From Casuarina equisetifolia (taxonomy: Eukaryota; Streptophyta; Magnoliopsida; Fagales; Casuarinaceae), in contig CM052361.1 of NCBI GenBank assembly GCA_028551475.1, positions 14,322,875 through 14,386,874 on the forward strand: a stretch of DNA of 64,000 nt, in the 5' to 3' direction. The notes beneath the pieces were generated by a model, which saw nothing but the letters and a program-made list of their open reading frames with translations, searched no databases and was not told the origin of the DNA. The first letter of the stretch is position 1. Each line of letters begins with the position of its first letter. The position numbers and the translations under genes were made by a program. This document shows, piece after piece, positions 22,202 to 34,480 of this stretch.

Positions 22202-22207
22202 ATGTAG

Positions 22208-23647
22208 TGTTCAATGAAATTCTACGTGCAAGTATACATATTGAACAGTAATGTAATGATGAGTAAAGATATCATCCCACAAAGACTGGTGATTACTAAG
22301 CCAACTAACTAATGGTGAATAGTTCCTAGAGTTGATCAAGCCAACCAAAATGATAGAACATTTATTAAACAACTAAACTTAACCTAAAATTAATTAATGA
22401 AACATGCTAGAGCATTCGATTTCACCTAATTACTAGGTATGAATATCAATCATTTATACTTGCACGATTAATTCTACTCATGTTATGGTAAAATTTTCTA
22501 ATTTATTCACTATCCTATGTTTAAGTCATTGTATTTCTACCCATGAATTAAATGAACTAAGTGCATTAAGATTTGTAAATATTCTAGTGTACACCTAAAG
22601 CCATATAAATCATATGGTATATGTCTATTCGTATTAATTTATGGTTAAACATTACATGAAGCAATTACATGTCATCTTTTATTGGTCTCTAACATACAAA
22701 TCAAATCATCTAAGTGGTAGTTAATCACTTAAAAGCATTAAACTTAATATGATGCAACTTCATATAAACAAAACATCTCACAAAGCACACAATAATCATA
22801 CATTCATACCATTGTAATCAAGTTCATCATAACTCTAACATAATAAACTAAAACATGGTATTTACAAACACAAGAGTAGTACATAAACTTGAACAAAGCA
22901 TTCTATAAACGAAAAACACAAAAGTTATCACCAAAGTGTCTTTAATTCACAAGCAATTTGGACAAATCTGCACATCAAGAAGTGGAGAAGGAGTTGTTTG
23001 AAGAAATGGGGAGAAAACGAGTTGCCACGTGCCTCCATGCACCTTTGCCATGCGTCAATCATGCTCTACTGTGTGCCATCTTTGTTCTTCACAAAAATCA
23101 CCAAAAAATGCCGAAGAGGATGTTTAAAGTGCCAATTTGCCAAGAAATCCTTCAAATATGCTCCAGAAATGTACAAATCTAGCGAAGAAGACTCGAACAG
23201 CATTCACTGTTCTTCGTTAGAAAATTGCTAGAAACCACACGTAACTACTAAAGAATTGCTGAAAATCATGCTAAGATTGCAAATCCATTCCTTTCTTGCT
23301 AGAAAATGCCTGAAAATGGCCAGAAAAGAGGTCTTGAGCACCAAAAATGGGTTATGCGACCACATAGGTTCCAGTCACCAGAGGAGACGAATGTAAACGG
23401 CATTCTAGTCTGCTATCACATGACTTTCTTGCGCCGGTGTTCACTCCCCAAACACCTTTGTTTCATCTAGCGACTCCCTTTTCCCTTTTTGATTCTACAC
23501 ACCAAAGCCTTTTTTCTCTCTTTTTCTATTTTCTCAACCAAAGCCCCCTTGACCAAAAGCCCCCTCAAGCTTGATAAAAGCCCCTCTTTTTAGCTCTCCT
23601 TCTTTTTCCTCTTTTCTTCATTTTTCTTCTATTTTGGGTTTGCTGCA
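22208..23647 (+). repeat. LTR-like TG...CA repeat, copy 2
   Basis: The inverted counterpart of 1-1323: starts TGTTCAATG and ends TTTGCTGCA, 1440 bp. It has a pyrimidine-rich 3' third (23440-23640) matching the purine-rich start of the window. It contains a conserved block around 22270-22300 (reverse complement close to CCAGTCTTTGTGGGATGATA). Small open frames at 22958-23231 are not conserved in copy 1. No target duplication is evident. Confidence 0.55.
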
Positions 23648-23776
23648 TAAAATAACAAAATATACATACATACAATTAAATACAAATATAATTTAATAAA
23701 AACTATATTAAATATTAGCTATAAGAATAATAATAATAATAATAATAACTATACAAAATATAGAGTTTCTTTTTTT
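23648..23776. repeat. AT-rich spacer with (AAT)n microsatellite
   Basis: AT-rich DNA with about eight AAT units at 23726-23748 and a T run at 23769-23776, which may be the poly-A tail of the LINE fragment to the right, read on the minus strand. Confidence 0.5.
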
Positions 23777-24245
23777 GTAGAATAGGGATAGTACCCTTGT
23801 CATTTATATTGATAACACAGGTAGACTAAAGTGTCAAACCTGTTAGAAAAATACATAGGGCAGGGCATAATACCTAACCCTTTATTACATAAACCCAATG
23901 AACAGGTATAAAACTTTTTGGAAATCAAAACATAATCAATCAATATGACGACATAGCCATTAATGAAAAATAAAGTAATTATCTCATTGAAACTGAACAT
24001 AAAGTGAAAGTAATTGTTTAAGGAGGCATGTAATGCTCTAGGCCTAGCTGGTCTTCCCATGAAATTTTTCTGCATTGACTTGGTAAAGAGACAAGAGTTG
24101 TAAAAACTTGCAATCCTGTCAATGAATGTCCAAAATTAGCCAGTCCATCAGCTAAAAAATTTACTTTGTGAAACACATAAGATATATGAAGATTGGAAGG
24201 AATATAACTAGAACATTTGCGTAAATCATAAGCCAATTTCCAAGA
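23777..24245 (-). mobile_element. LINE 3' end fragment (RNase H domain)
   Basis: The minus-strand frame at 24018-24236 reads LAYDLRKCSSYIPSNLHISY and VFHKVNFLADGLANFGHSL, which matches the C-terminal RNase H-like domain of plant LINEs (pattern H.FRE.N..AD.LAN.G). About 240 bp of probable 3' UTR and a short poly-A (T run at 23769-23776 on the plus strand) follow. The RT and 5' parts are missing, consistent with 5' truncation typical of LINEs. The alternative is an RNase H-like host gene fragment. Confidence 0.6.
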
Positions 24246-24249
24246 AATA

Positions 24250-25190
24250 GAGTGGTTTCCAAGGAATAAAATATAGAGTTATCATGTAGCAAAAATGTTC
24301 AAGCAAAAGTTTACAAAAGCTAACATAAGAAAGGGGTAGGATAATGAGTACCCTAGGAGCAAAAGTTAGAGCAAAGTAGTCCTTGGTATAAATAGGAGGT
24401 TGACACATATGATTAGGGCAGTGAGGATGGGCAAGATGAGTCTTACACAAAATAATGGCCATAGTGTTATGAACAAGATCAATAATAGAATCATTAAGCA
24501 TAACAAATTCTAGAGTATGGAGCTTTGGTGAATCAAGAAAGGATCAAGCAAAAGAGCTAATAAAACAAGTGCCAGAGAGGCAAGAGTAACCAAAGAGTTG
24601 TATGTGAAATAGCATCAATAACCACAATAGAATGGATAGTAATAGGCCTAAATGGAACAAATGGGGCCGTTGACAATAGATCTTCTTTAGCCAAGAATGG
24701 ACAAAGTGTTAGGAAGGGTCCACTATGTCAATTGTGACATAAAAGGAAACATATCCTTATGAAATATCACATCTCGACTAATAAAAAAGTGACTAGACAA
24801 AGGGTCAAAAGACGATACCTTTTCTAGTGTTGAGGATAACCTATAAATACACAATGAATCACATGGGGATTCATTTTGTCCCAATGACCTATTATAGTAA
24901 CAAAGCACAAACACTAAAAAACAAGAAGGTATTGAAGGCCAAAACATTTACCAAAAAAGAGCTTAAAAGGAGCTCACCCATAGAGAATCTAAGTTAGCAT
25001 GCAATTGATCAAATAAGTTGCAATGACCACATAATTACCCCAAAAGGACTCGGGAATAAAGACTTGGTACTAAGCACTTGCACACCTTGGGAAGATACCA
25101 ATGCTTATGCTTTATAATCCCATTTTTCTAATAGGTATAAGTACAAGAGTTCTTATGGATGATCCTTGAATAAGAGAAAAAATTATGAAC
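24250..25190 (-). mobile_element. Decayed copia fragment (integrase C-terminal region)
   Basis: Minus-strand frames at 24723-24947 and nearby hold copia signatures such as FISRDVIFHKDMFPF and, in a neighbouring frame, CVFIGYP. These belong to the segment between integrase and RT. The fragment is heavily broken with no LTRs attached. It may belong to the same old element as 18860-20558, but I cannot join them. Confidence 0.6.
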
Positions 25191-25459
25191 ACTAATGATT
25201 AAGGAAATCATAAGAACTGTTGGTATAAACATGTTAAATATTCACTTGAAACTATGTGAAAATGAGGATAGAGGACTAAGTGAGTTAAGGGAGGACTTAG
25301 GATTTGGATTGCATAAGGAACACCTAAATGGCCCAAGAGTAATAGTCAATGATGGTGAGGAAAAAAAAGGATATATCATTATAAGGCATAGGGACGCTAA
25401 ATGTCGATGTGAAGAAGTGAAAAAGAGTAAATGGCACAAGACATGTTAGATGGAAATGG
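25191..25459. other. Unassigned segment between two copia pieces
   Basis: Open frames exist on both strands (25195-25449 plus, 25242-25439 minus), with no motif I recognise. By position it may be more copia internal sequence. The LTR of the next element begins at 25460. Confidence 0.3.
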
Positions 25460-27369
25460 TGTTGGGTTTTATGGCTTAACAAGAAGTAGGGTTGAATTGT
25501 TATAACCAGAAATTTAAAAACTATTATGTTAACAAATGCTCAACTCAATATGCTGGATAAGTCACACAAATAATATCAATATAAATTGGACAAATTTCAA
25601 ACATATGATGCTCTATTTCAACACGTTACTAGACAAAAACACATTATCAAGAATATTATCACACTTATGTGTATTAAATATTCTAATAGGTTAGGAATAG
25701 ATAATTGACAATATACGAGGCAGCAAATATTATAAAAAAGTTAGATCAATAGTAAGAAAAGAGATTGACACCAAATTTACCATGGTGGTTCAGCACTCAC
25801 ACCTTGAGTCCTACGTCCACCTTTTTCTCCTTCAATCCAACCGATTGAAGTCTCCTTTACTCAAACCAAATTAGGAGAAAACATTCTCCCTAATCCAAAT
25901 AATTGCTTATCAAAGGAATTCTCTAGTCTGAATACAAATTATGATCAAAAGATCATGTACAAAAGCAAATCCCTAAATAATATGGTAGTTTAAGGGATAT
26001 TACTATTCAAAGGAGCTATTCAAGTATAGATAACAAAGTTCAAAGCTTTTATCATGAAATCCCCAATTTCAGTAAATTAGGGTTTCAGATTTTTCCCAAT
26101 ATTTATGTGCAATGAATATTTTCAAATGTAATAAGCACATAAATAATGTTATACAAGTTGTAATCAAATAGATAATCAAAGAATAAGCCAAATAACCAAA
26201 TATCACTGAACCCTTGTGAGTCACCGAGAGATAAGAGAACTTGAATCAAGTAATGAATGAGCTCAAAAGATTATTTCATTGTAAAGAGAACACCTCAAAT
26301 GCTTATGGATCATCAATCACTTCTTCATGCATGCATCCCCTTTTAAATAGAGAACAAATCTAGGTGATGCAGATGCACTTAAGGCCTAATGATGCAAATG
26401 TTATGGTGGGCTTAAGCGAGCTCGGGTTAAGAAAATATGTAAAAATCATTTTTTTGGTGTTTTAGGGTTTTATGTGGGAAAAGGTGAGTGTTTGGTAGGG
26501 AAGAAGGGAGGAAAAACGAAAATAAGAATAATAAAAATAAAAGATAGATGCCAACAAACTCCAAGACGTAAAGGGAATGCCACCAGTCAATGACCACCAC
26601 CAATCCTTGGCAAGAATTGGATAAAGGATGCAAAAGTTGATCACACAACTTTAGGGTTTCTATTCTCTGGAAAAATAACTCTGCTTACAATTGAAACAAT
26701 GCTCCCTTTAAATAGGCAACTAAACCTAATCCTAAAAGGAACCTGGTAAATCAGGAATCCTTAAAACCTAGTTCTAGAAGAATCCTGACAAATCAAGAAT
26801 TCCTAAAATTAAGGAAGTCTTAACAAATATGGATTCTAATAAATAAGGAACTCCTAAACAAATCAGAGATCTAACAAGTATAAAAACCCAAATAATTAAG
26901 AACCTAGACAATTAAGGAAAACCAAATAAAAGGAAATATTCTCAAACAATAAATTAAACCTATGAAATTAAGGACTTAACAACTACTTAGAAAACTTCCT
27001 ATATTAAGGACTGTAGAGATGCTAGAGAATATTATTTCAATATATATCTTAGCTTGAATTAAAAACAAGCTAGAATCAAAGCTCCTCATGTTCCTACAAG
27101 TCTATAAAGCCAAGTATCATTTTTCTTAAAAAAAAAAAAGTGTTTTAATATATTTTTGACATCATTCACAAATATATTTCTCAAAAACCACTTTAAGAAT
27201 ATGTTTTATGAAGGAATGTAGGAGACTGGTTACTTTATAATATCATTAATTGATATTATAATTTGTACACCTTTTACTTCCTATGATTTTCTTTTGCACC
27301 TATGAAAAACATATTTCAAGAATATTCACAAATATATTTTTTTCATATCAAAACCCTTATTTTCCAACA
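25460..27369 (-). repeat. Copia element 2, 3' LTR with nested gypsy piece
   Basis: Starts TGTTGGGTTTTATGGC and ends TTTTCCAACA. It aligns with the solo LTR at 20564-22201 and the LTR at 31384-33164. A rearranged gypsy LTR occupies 26365-27033. Confidence 0.85.
26365..27033 (-). mobile_element. Rearranged gypsy LTR nested in copia LTR 2
   Basis: 26390-27033 is a minus-strand gypsy LTR of the TGATGC...GCATCA family that stops short of its terminus. The first 25 bp of the LTR in the opposite orientation (TGATGCAGATGCAC...) sit immediately to its left at 26365-26389. No target duplication is visible at the outer borders. Confidence 0.8.
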
Positions 27370-28318
27370 ATCTTCCCTTTTTTGATGTGACATAATATCT
27401 CAATAATATGACACATGTCACCAAATACTAGTCATGTTTTTCATGAGAACATAACTAGGCATTGCAAAAGTTAATCATCACATAATTAGATTCATGATAT
27501 TTACTATTCATGTGATCAAAATCAGTAAGCAAGTCTTATGCATGTTTCTAATATCTTTCAAACACCATAGAACATGTGAGTTTACAAGCAGGAGTGTTGA
27601 GAGATATCCCACATTCTGCACTTATAAAGTCAGAAATGAGACTTAAAATGTGCACACTATTCTATACCCCTTTTTGTCATAAGCAAAAAGATGAACATGT
27701 AAGTAATTAGGACAAAATGTAAAAATGACCAGCAGAAGGATAAGGTTAAAGCACTAATCGAATGTTGTTGGAGTAGGAATAAAGTTGCTTCCCCTCAAAC
27801 CAAGCAATTTGTGTAATAGTAAAAGAGCAGAGAAATGGTAGTAATAGAGAATAGAGAATTCAAATATTTTCAAGGACTAACATTCCAAGCTCTCTTCTAA
27901 GAGCATAAAACCTTTCTTTAGATAAAGGTTTGGTTAAGATATCAGCAATTTGCTGATCAGTACTCACAAATTCAAGCACAACATCTCTTTTTTGAACATG
28001 ATCTCTAATGAAATGATGTCTAATTTCTATGTGTTTAGTTTTAGAATGTTGGATAGGATTCTTATGAGATTAATTGCACTAGTTTTGTCACATTTCAATT
28101 GAACATTTTGTGATAATATGCCATAATCCTCTAATTGTTGTTTCATCCATAAGATTTGAGCACAACTACTAGCAGTAGCTATATATTCGACTTCAGTGGA
28201 GGAAAAAGCTACAAAATTTTATTTCTTGGAGTGCCAAGAAATAAGCATGTTTCCAAGATAGTGACATCCACCACTCATACTCTTCCTATCTAATTTGCAG
28301 CCAACATAATTTGAATCA

Positions 28319-29804
28319 CTAAAGGCATGGAAGTTTAGAGTTGTATCTCTAGGACACCAAATTCCTAAGGAAACCGTGTCTCTAAGGTATCTAAAAATTC
28401 TTTTAACAGTGACTAGGTGCTATTTTTTAGGATTGGATTGATACCTAGCACACAAACACACACTAAACATAATATTCAGTCTAGATGCAGTCAAATATAG
28501 CAAAGAACCAATCATTCCACGATATGATTTAATGTCTGTGCTAATTCCATTTTCATCATTGGATAGTGATGAAGAAGTGCTCATAGGTGTATTCATTGGT
28601 TTAGAGTCATGCATCTTATGTTTCTTGAGCAATTCATTTGTGTATTTTTCTTGACTTATAAAGGTTCCTTTGTTTGTTTGTTTGATTTGCAAACCAAGAA
28701 AGTATGTTAACTCACCCATCACACTCATTTCAAATTCACTTTGCAACCAGATGATCATTTGGTCTAGGAATTAGATTCCAAACCTTGCTTCTTTCAAACT
28801 GGTTTAATTCTTCTTACATAGTAAGGAACCAATTTTCATCTTCAAAAGCCTCATCTACTTTCTTTGGCTTTATTTGAGATAGAAAGGCTTGATGTTTACA
28901 GGTGTTTTGAACTCGAGACCTTGTGCTCACTCTAACATTGGGATTTCTTATGATGTGATCTTGATCTACTTCATTTCTTATTCTAGGAAAGGAAGGTTCC
29001 CTAGTTTCAGACTCCCCCTCAACTTCAGCCCTGTTTGGAACACTCTTAGATCCAATATTCTCTAAAGGCATGGAAGTTTAGAGTTGTATCTCTAGGACAC
29101 CAAATTCCTAAGGAAACCGTGTCTCTAAGGTATCTAAAAATTCTTTTAACAGTGACTAGGTGCTATTTTTTAGGATTGGATTGATACCTAGCACACAAAC
29201 ACACACTAAACATAATATTCAGTCTAGATGCAGTCAAATATAGCAAAGAACCAATCATTCCACGATATGATTTAATGTCTGTGCTAATTCCATTTTCATC
29301 ATTGGATAGTGATGAAGAAGTGCTCATAGGTGTATTCATTGGTTTAGAGTCATGCATCTTATGTTTCTTGAGCAATTCATTTGTGTATTTTTCTTGACTT
29401 ATAAAGGTTCCTTTGTTTGTTTGTTTGATTTGCAAACCAAGAAAGTATGTTAACTCACCCATCACACTCATTTCAAATTCACTTTGCAACCAGATGATCA
29501 TTTGGTCTAGGAATTAGATTCCAAACCTTGCTTCTTTCAAACTGGTTTAATTCTTCTTACATAGTAAGGAACCAATTTTCATCTTCAAAAGCCTCATCTA
29601 CTTTCTTTGGCTTTATTTGAGATAGAAAGGCTTGATGTTTACAGGTGTTTTGAACTCGAGACCTTGTGCTCACTCTAACATTGGGATTTCTTATGATGTG
29701 ATCTTGATCTACTTCATTTCTTATTCTAGGAAAGGAAGGTTCCCTAGTTTCAGACTCCCCCTCAACTTCAGCCCTGTTTGGAACACTCTTAGATCCAATA
29801 TTCT
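28319..29804. repeat. 743-bp tandem duplication inside copia element 2
   Basis: 28319-29061 and 29062-29804 appear identical throughout, including the encoded 112-residue RT frame seen at 28420-28758 and again at 29163-29501. The duplicated unit runs from RNase H/RT sequence into the integrase C-terminal region. Only two bases (CT) are shared at the junction. Confidence 0.93.
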
Positions 29805-29968
29805 CTTCGGTTTCTAGAATACTATGATAGTCATCCTTAAACTTAACATGGATTGACTCTTCTACAACTAAAGTTTGTTTATTGAACACTCTATATGCCT
29901 TACTTGTATGAGAATATCCAAGAAATATTGCTTCATCACTTTTGCTCCCTTGTCCTTTTGTCAACACA

Positions 29969-30328
29969 AAATTATATGTTGATATTTACTTTGCATTTTC
30001 ATTATCAAAAGTGACATAACAATTTATTGAAATAAAATGGTGAATCAATTTATTAGTAGTATATCCCATCTAAGTGGGAGAACAAATCCCCGTCTCTCCA
30101 CTATTGGGGTAAGCCTTCACTCCTCTTAATGTAGGCCTCATAGACAATCTATAAGGCCCCTCCATCACACTCATCACACCCCCATCCCCTTTCCCTCCAA
30201 CAATGATGTGAGCCTTGGTTTGCTTGTCAATGGGGGCCTTAGAGACCTCCAAGGGAGCAATCCTAATATACACTTTTGGGGATGTACTCTCCTTATTCAT
30301 CTTCCCTTTGATTGTTGTTCTATCCTTT
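29969..30328 (-). other. Unassigned coding-like fragment
   Basis: The minus-strand frame at 30070-30330 encodes KVYIRIAPLEVSKAPIDKQT, AHIIVGGKGDGGVMSVMEGP and a C-terminal GVKAYPNSGETGICSPT before a stop. Codon use looks coding-like and the base composition is less AT-rich than the elements around it. I do not recognise the family. It sits between the broken end of copia element 2 and a gypsy LTR, and with the gypsy LTR removed it is contiguous with 33445-33604. It may be a remnant of a host exon or of an uncharacterised element. Confidence 0.35.
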
Positions 30329-33300
30329 TGATGTGGATGCATTGAAGGCCTAATATGAATAATTCCAACATTAAAGAATTGAAAGTCCACAACATAATCC
30401 ACTGGGTCCAAGAAGGCCAAGGTTGAAGAGCATCCCAAGAATATTCCTTAGCATATTTAGAGTCTTTCATATGAGGGGTTTCCTAAAGTTATTGAGTCCT
30501 TAATTCCTTAGGTTTCTTTATTATATGAGATTATTTTCATTTGTTTGGTTTTACTTAATTGTTTGGGTTCCTGATTTATCTAGGGTTTCCATTCTCATCA
30601 AATTTATGATTTGTCTAAGATTCTCTTATTTATCTGGGTTCCTTATTTATCTAGGGTTTTCATACTTATCAAATCTCAGATTTGTCTAAGATTCCTACTT
30701 ATTTTTCAAAATCCTTATTTGTTGAGACTTAATTTTAAGGACACTTGATTTACTAGGATCCTTTTAGGATTAAGTTTTAAGGATTCTTGTTTTACTATGA
30801 TCTTTGTAGGATTAGGTTTAACTGTCTATTTAAATTGTAAGTAGACTAAACTTATTTTTCAGAGAATAGTGTTAGGTTTTTACTACTAACAATTGCATAA
30901 ATATTATCGGTTTAACAATTCAACCCCCCTTCTTATTAAGCCATAAAACCCAACAATTGGTATCGGAGCCAGGTTTCCTGATTAAAAGGATTAACATTCT
31001 AGAATAGATTCATAGATGACTTCTAACTTATCCCAAATCTCTTTACTAATGGGGCAAGAGGATACTTTGTTAAACTTATGTGCTCTAAGACCACTATAGA
31101 TCATATTCATGGACTTAGCATTTAACCCCATTAGTTTAGCTTCATTTTTTGTCTACTCATCAGTCAGTAATGTAATACCCTTATTGATTACTTGCCAAGC
31201 TTCTGGATCTTGGCTTATTACAAAGACTTACATTAATTGTTTCCAATGCCTAAAATTAATGTCATTAAATAAAGGAGGTTTATTAAATCCCATAATAGCT
31301 AAACCTTTGTTAGAAGCCATAGTATGGATCTACTCTAGGATGTTAATCCTTTTAATCAGAGAACTTAGCTCTAGATACCAATTGTTGGGTTTTATGGCTT
31401 CACAAGAAGGGGGTTGAATTGTTAAACCTACAATATTATGCTATTGTTTGTAGTAAAAATTCAATCCAATTATATAGACAAGTCACACAAGTAACACTAG
31501 TATCAAGTAAGCAAATTTCAACAAAATGATGTTTTATTTCTAGATTAGGCAACAAGTTATCTAGAATATTTTCACACACACATATATATCAAATGAGCTG
31601 ATTGGTTAGTATCAAATAATTAATAGAATAATAAGCAATAAATATTAGGAGATATTTAAATCAATAGAGAGCAAGGGAACAAACACCAGATTTACCACGG
31701 TGGTTCAACACTCTATCCTTGAGTCCTACTCCATCCTCTTTTCTTTCAATCCAACTGATTGAAGTCTCCTTTACTCAACCAGATTATGAAGAAATGTTCT
31801 CCCTAATCCAAATAATTCTCCTTCAAGGAATTCTCAAGCACAGTTACAAATTATGATCAAAAGATCATGTATAGATGCAAATCCCCAAATAATATGGTAG
31901 TTTGAGGGATATTGCTAATTAAAGGAGCTATTCAAGTATAAAGAACAAAGTTCAAACCTCCTATCACGAAATCACCAATTTCAATAAATTAGGGTTTTAG
32001 ATCTTTCTCAATATTTATGTGTAATAAATATTTTCAAATGTAATCAGCACATAAATAATGTTATACACAGTACAATCAATTAAATAATCAAAGGATAAGC
32101 TGAATAACCAAATATCATTGAACCTTTGTGATGAAAGATGAGCGAACTTGAATCAAGTAATGAATAAGCTCAAAAGATTATTTCATTGTAAAGAGAACAC
32201 TTCAAATGGTTGTAGATCATCAATCAATCTCTTTACGCATGCATCCCTTTAAATAGAGAACAAATCTAAGGCTTTTTAGATCAAACCTAAGTTGTAGCCT
32301 TCTTCTCATTAGGAATAGTAAACCATCTATCAAATCAACCTCATATCACTTCCCAGAGCTTCAATCTGACTGTTCTGACATCCAGCCTCCTCCAAGATCC
32401 TCTTGTTGAGGATTTGGCGCTAGAGAGAACAAAGGTTTCATTGGAGGCTTATTTCTCTTCAAAGGGCAGTGACTAAGGCACATAATCGAGAGTCTCTCTT
32501 ATGTACGGCTCTGATAAGTTGGACGACACTGTAGCATAAGTGATCAAATGCACCTCTGATAACTTGGACGATGTCGTAGCATTAAGTGATCAAGTGAGAA
32601 GCGGGTAGGGCTTCTACATTAGATGTGGACTGTGTCACGGATTAGTTTTAGATCCAGCCTAGTCTAGAAGCATGTGAAGTTCAACACATAATTACAGTAT
32701 GATATCATCAGCAAAGTCCAACAGTATAGGTAATTACAATCCAATACTATCAGCAAGGTCCAGCAATATGAACATAGTCCAATAATGTAAGCACAGTCCA
32801 ATAATATGAGCTTTTAGTAAGTTCACATTTTGGTGTAATATATATCTTAGCTTGAATTAAAATCAAACTAGAATCAAGGCTCATTATGTTCCTACAAGTG
32901 CATAAAGCCAAGTATCATTTTTCTTAAAAAAATGTTCTAATATATTTTTTACATCATTCACAAATATATTTCTCAAAAAGCACTTTAAGAAAATATTTTA
33001 TGAAGGAATGTAGGAACCCAATTACTTTATAATATCATTAATTGATATTATAATTTGTACATCTTTTACTTCTTATGATTTTCTTTTGCACTTATGAAAA
33101 ACATATTTCAAGAATTATATTCACAAATATATTTTTGTCACAACAAAACCCTTATTTTTCAACAAATAGAAACCCCTAAGTTGTGTGTTTCAACTTTTGC
33201 ATCCTTGATCTAATTCTTGCCAAGGATTGGTGGTGGAGCATCTCCTTAACTAATGGCATTGTCTTTACATCTTAAAGCTTATTAGCATCCATCTTTTGTT

Positions 33301-33444
33301 TTTGTTTTTCGTATTTTTTTTATCCCTTTCTCCCTACCTAAACACTCATTTTTCTCACAAAAAAACCCTAAAATACCAAAAAATTGATTTTTACTTATCA
33401 CTTATAATCTGAGCTTGCTCTAGCTTGCCATAAGATCTGCATCA
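30329..33444 (+). mobile_element. Solo gypsy LTR split by a copia derivative
   Basis: The two halves, 30329-30869 and 33165-33444, together form one plus-strand LTR of the TGATG...GCATCA family (about 815 bp). Flanks are CCTTT (30324-30328) and CCTTC (33445-33449), a target duplication with one mismatch. Between the halves lies a copia derivative with its own AATAG duplication. No gypsy internal region remains. Confidence 0.85.
30870..33164 (-). mobile_element. Copia derivative with one LTR, a gag fragment and an inverted LTR tail
   Basis: Bounded by TG at 30870 and CA at 33164 and flanked by a perfect AATAG duplication (30865-30869, 33165-33169). Content from right to left: minus-strand LTR 31384-33164, primer-binding site (31370-31383), 5' leader and gag fragment on the minus strand to about 31010. 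Then comes an inverted copy of the leader, primer-binding site (ATTGGTATCGGAGCC at 30958-30972) and the last 110 bp of the LTR, on the plus strand at 30870-31005. It lacks a second full LTR and all of pol. Confidence 0.85.
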
Positions 33445-33604
33445 CCTTCTTGACCTGCGTCTTCTCTGTAAGCTCTCCAATTCTTAAACCTCAATGCTTT
33501 CCATCTAGATCATATCGTGTCTTGTTTATTCAATTTTGAAATACTTCCATTCAGTTATGGGAAAATGGAGGAAATTGAAGTAAAATAGAGTGTGTAGTAG
33601 TCAT
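33445..33604. other. Short spacer between gypsy LTR and copia element 3
   Basis: 160 bp with no recognised feature. Removing the insertions on both sides would make it contiguous with 29969-30328 on the left and 53076 onward on the right. Confidence 0.4.
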
Positions 33605-33822
33605 TGATAAGAAATGGATTTGAAGCAGAAAACATGAAACTATTGTATATATGTAGAATGAGAAAGATACAAAATTATTCTAACCTTATACAATGAGTTT
33701 CCAGAAGCTTATAAAGAATTGTGAATGGAAAAACAAATGAGCCTATACAATGTAAGTCTATAATGGGCTTATTCAATTGTGGGTTTATATCCATCCAAAA
33801 GCCCAACAACAATATTTCAACA
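33605..33822 (-). repeat. Copia element 3, 3' LTR
   Basis: 218 bp, starts TGATAAGAAATGGATTT and ends ATATTTCAACA. The polypurine tract follows at 33823-33832 (TCCCCCCTCAAGC on the plus strand), the usual arrangement in this kind of short-LTR copia element. Confidence 0.85.
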
Positions 33823-34475
33823 TCCCCCCTCAAGCTAGTGGTTGAAAAAGATCATAAACACCCAACATGCTTAATAAGAAATAATGTTGTTGTATTCCTA
33901 ATGCCCTTGTTAAAAGGTTTGCAGGCTAATCTCTCGTAGAGATGTGAACAATACAAATAACTTGAGTACTAATATTTTCTCTGATAAAATGATGATCTAT
34001 CTCAATATGTTTGTTCTTCTCATAAAGGACAAGATTGGCAGCTATTTTCATAGCATATTCATTATCATGAAAAAAGGTAACATGTATAATTAAGGGTACC
34101 TATAGATCTGGAAAAAGCCCAAGAAGCCAAATTATCTCACAAGTAGTTGATGCCATGGCACAACATTCCAATTTAGTAAAAGACTTGGAGACATGTGATT
34201 GCTTCTTGCTTTTCCACGAGATGAGCAAATCTCTAAGCATGATACAAAAACCAATAGTAGAGTGCCAACCCATAAGACAAGACCTATATGTGGCATCACA
34301 ATAAACACGCAATTCTAAGTTGTTATGAGACTTCATAAGTAGACCTTATCCATGTGACTTTTTAATGTGCCTAATGACTCAAAGAGTTGCTTTTAGATAT
34401 GTATCCTTAGGCGCATGCATGAATTGGCTTAATAATCGAACAACAAAGTGGATATTAGATCAAGTGATGGTAAGA
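33823..34475 (-). mobile_element. Copia element 3, RNase H region
   Basis: Minus-strand peptides include ELRVYCDATYRSCLMGWHST, KSKKQSHVSKSFTKLECCAM and, further left, NKHIEIDHHFIRE, in the order of copia RNase H. It is broken. A solo gypsy LTR interrupts the domain on the right at 34481. Confidence 0.8.
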
Positions 34476-34480
34476 TAAAT

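Larger units (their letters stand above)
25460..29968 (-). mobile_element. Copia element 2 (Sirevirus-like), incomplete
   Basis: 3' LTR at 25460-27369, a polypurine tract at 27370-27385, an untranslated region to about 27880, RNase H at about 27880-28320, then RT, connection and integrase C-terminal sequence to 29968, all minus strand. RT pieces include MSVMGELTYFLGLQIKQTNK and YRGMIGSLLYLTASRLNIMF. Part of this region is present twice as a 743-bp tandem duplication (28319-29804). The 5' half and 5' LTR are missing: at 29969 the sequence changes to an unassigned segment. The element is broken. Confidence 0.85.

Noticed and set aside
22958-23231. Two overlapping plus-strand frames of 74-77 codons
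   Set aside because: They lie inside the LTR-like repeat and are not kept in the other copy.
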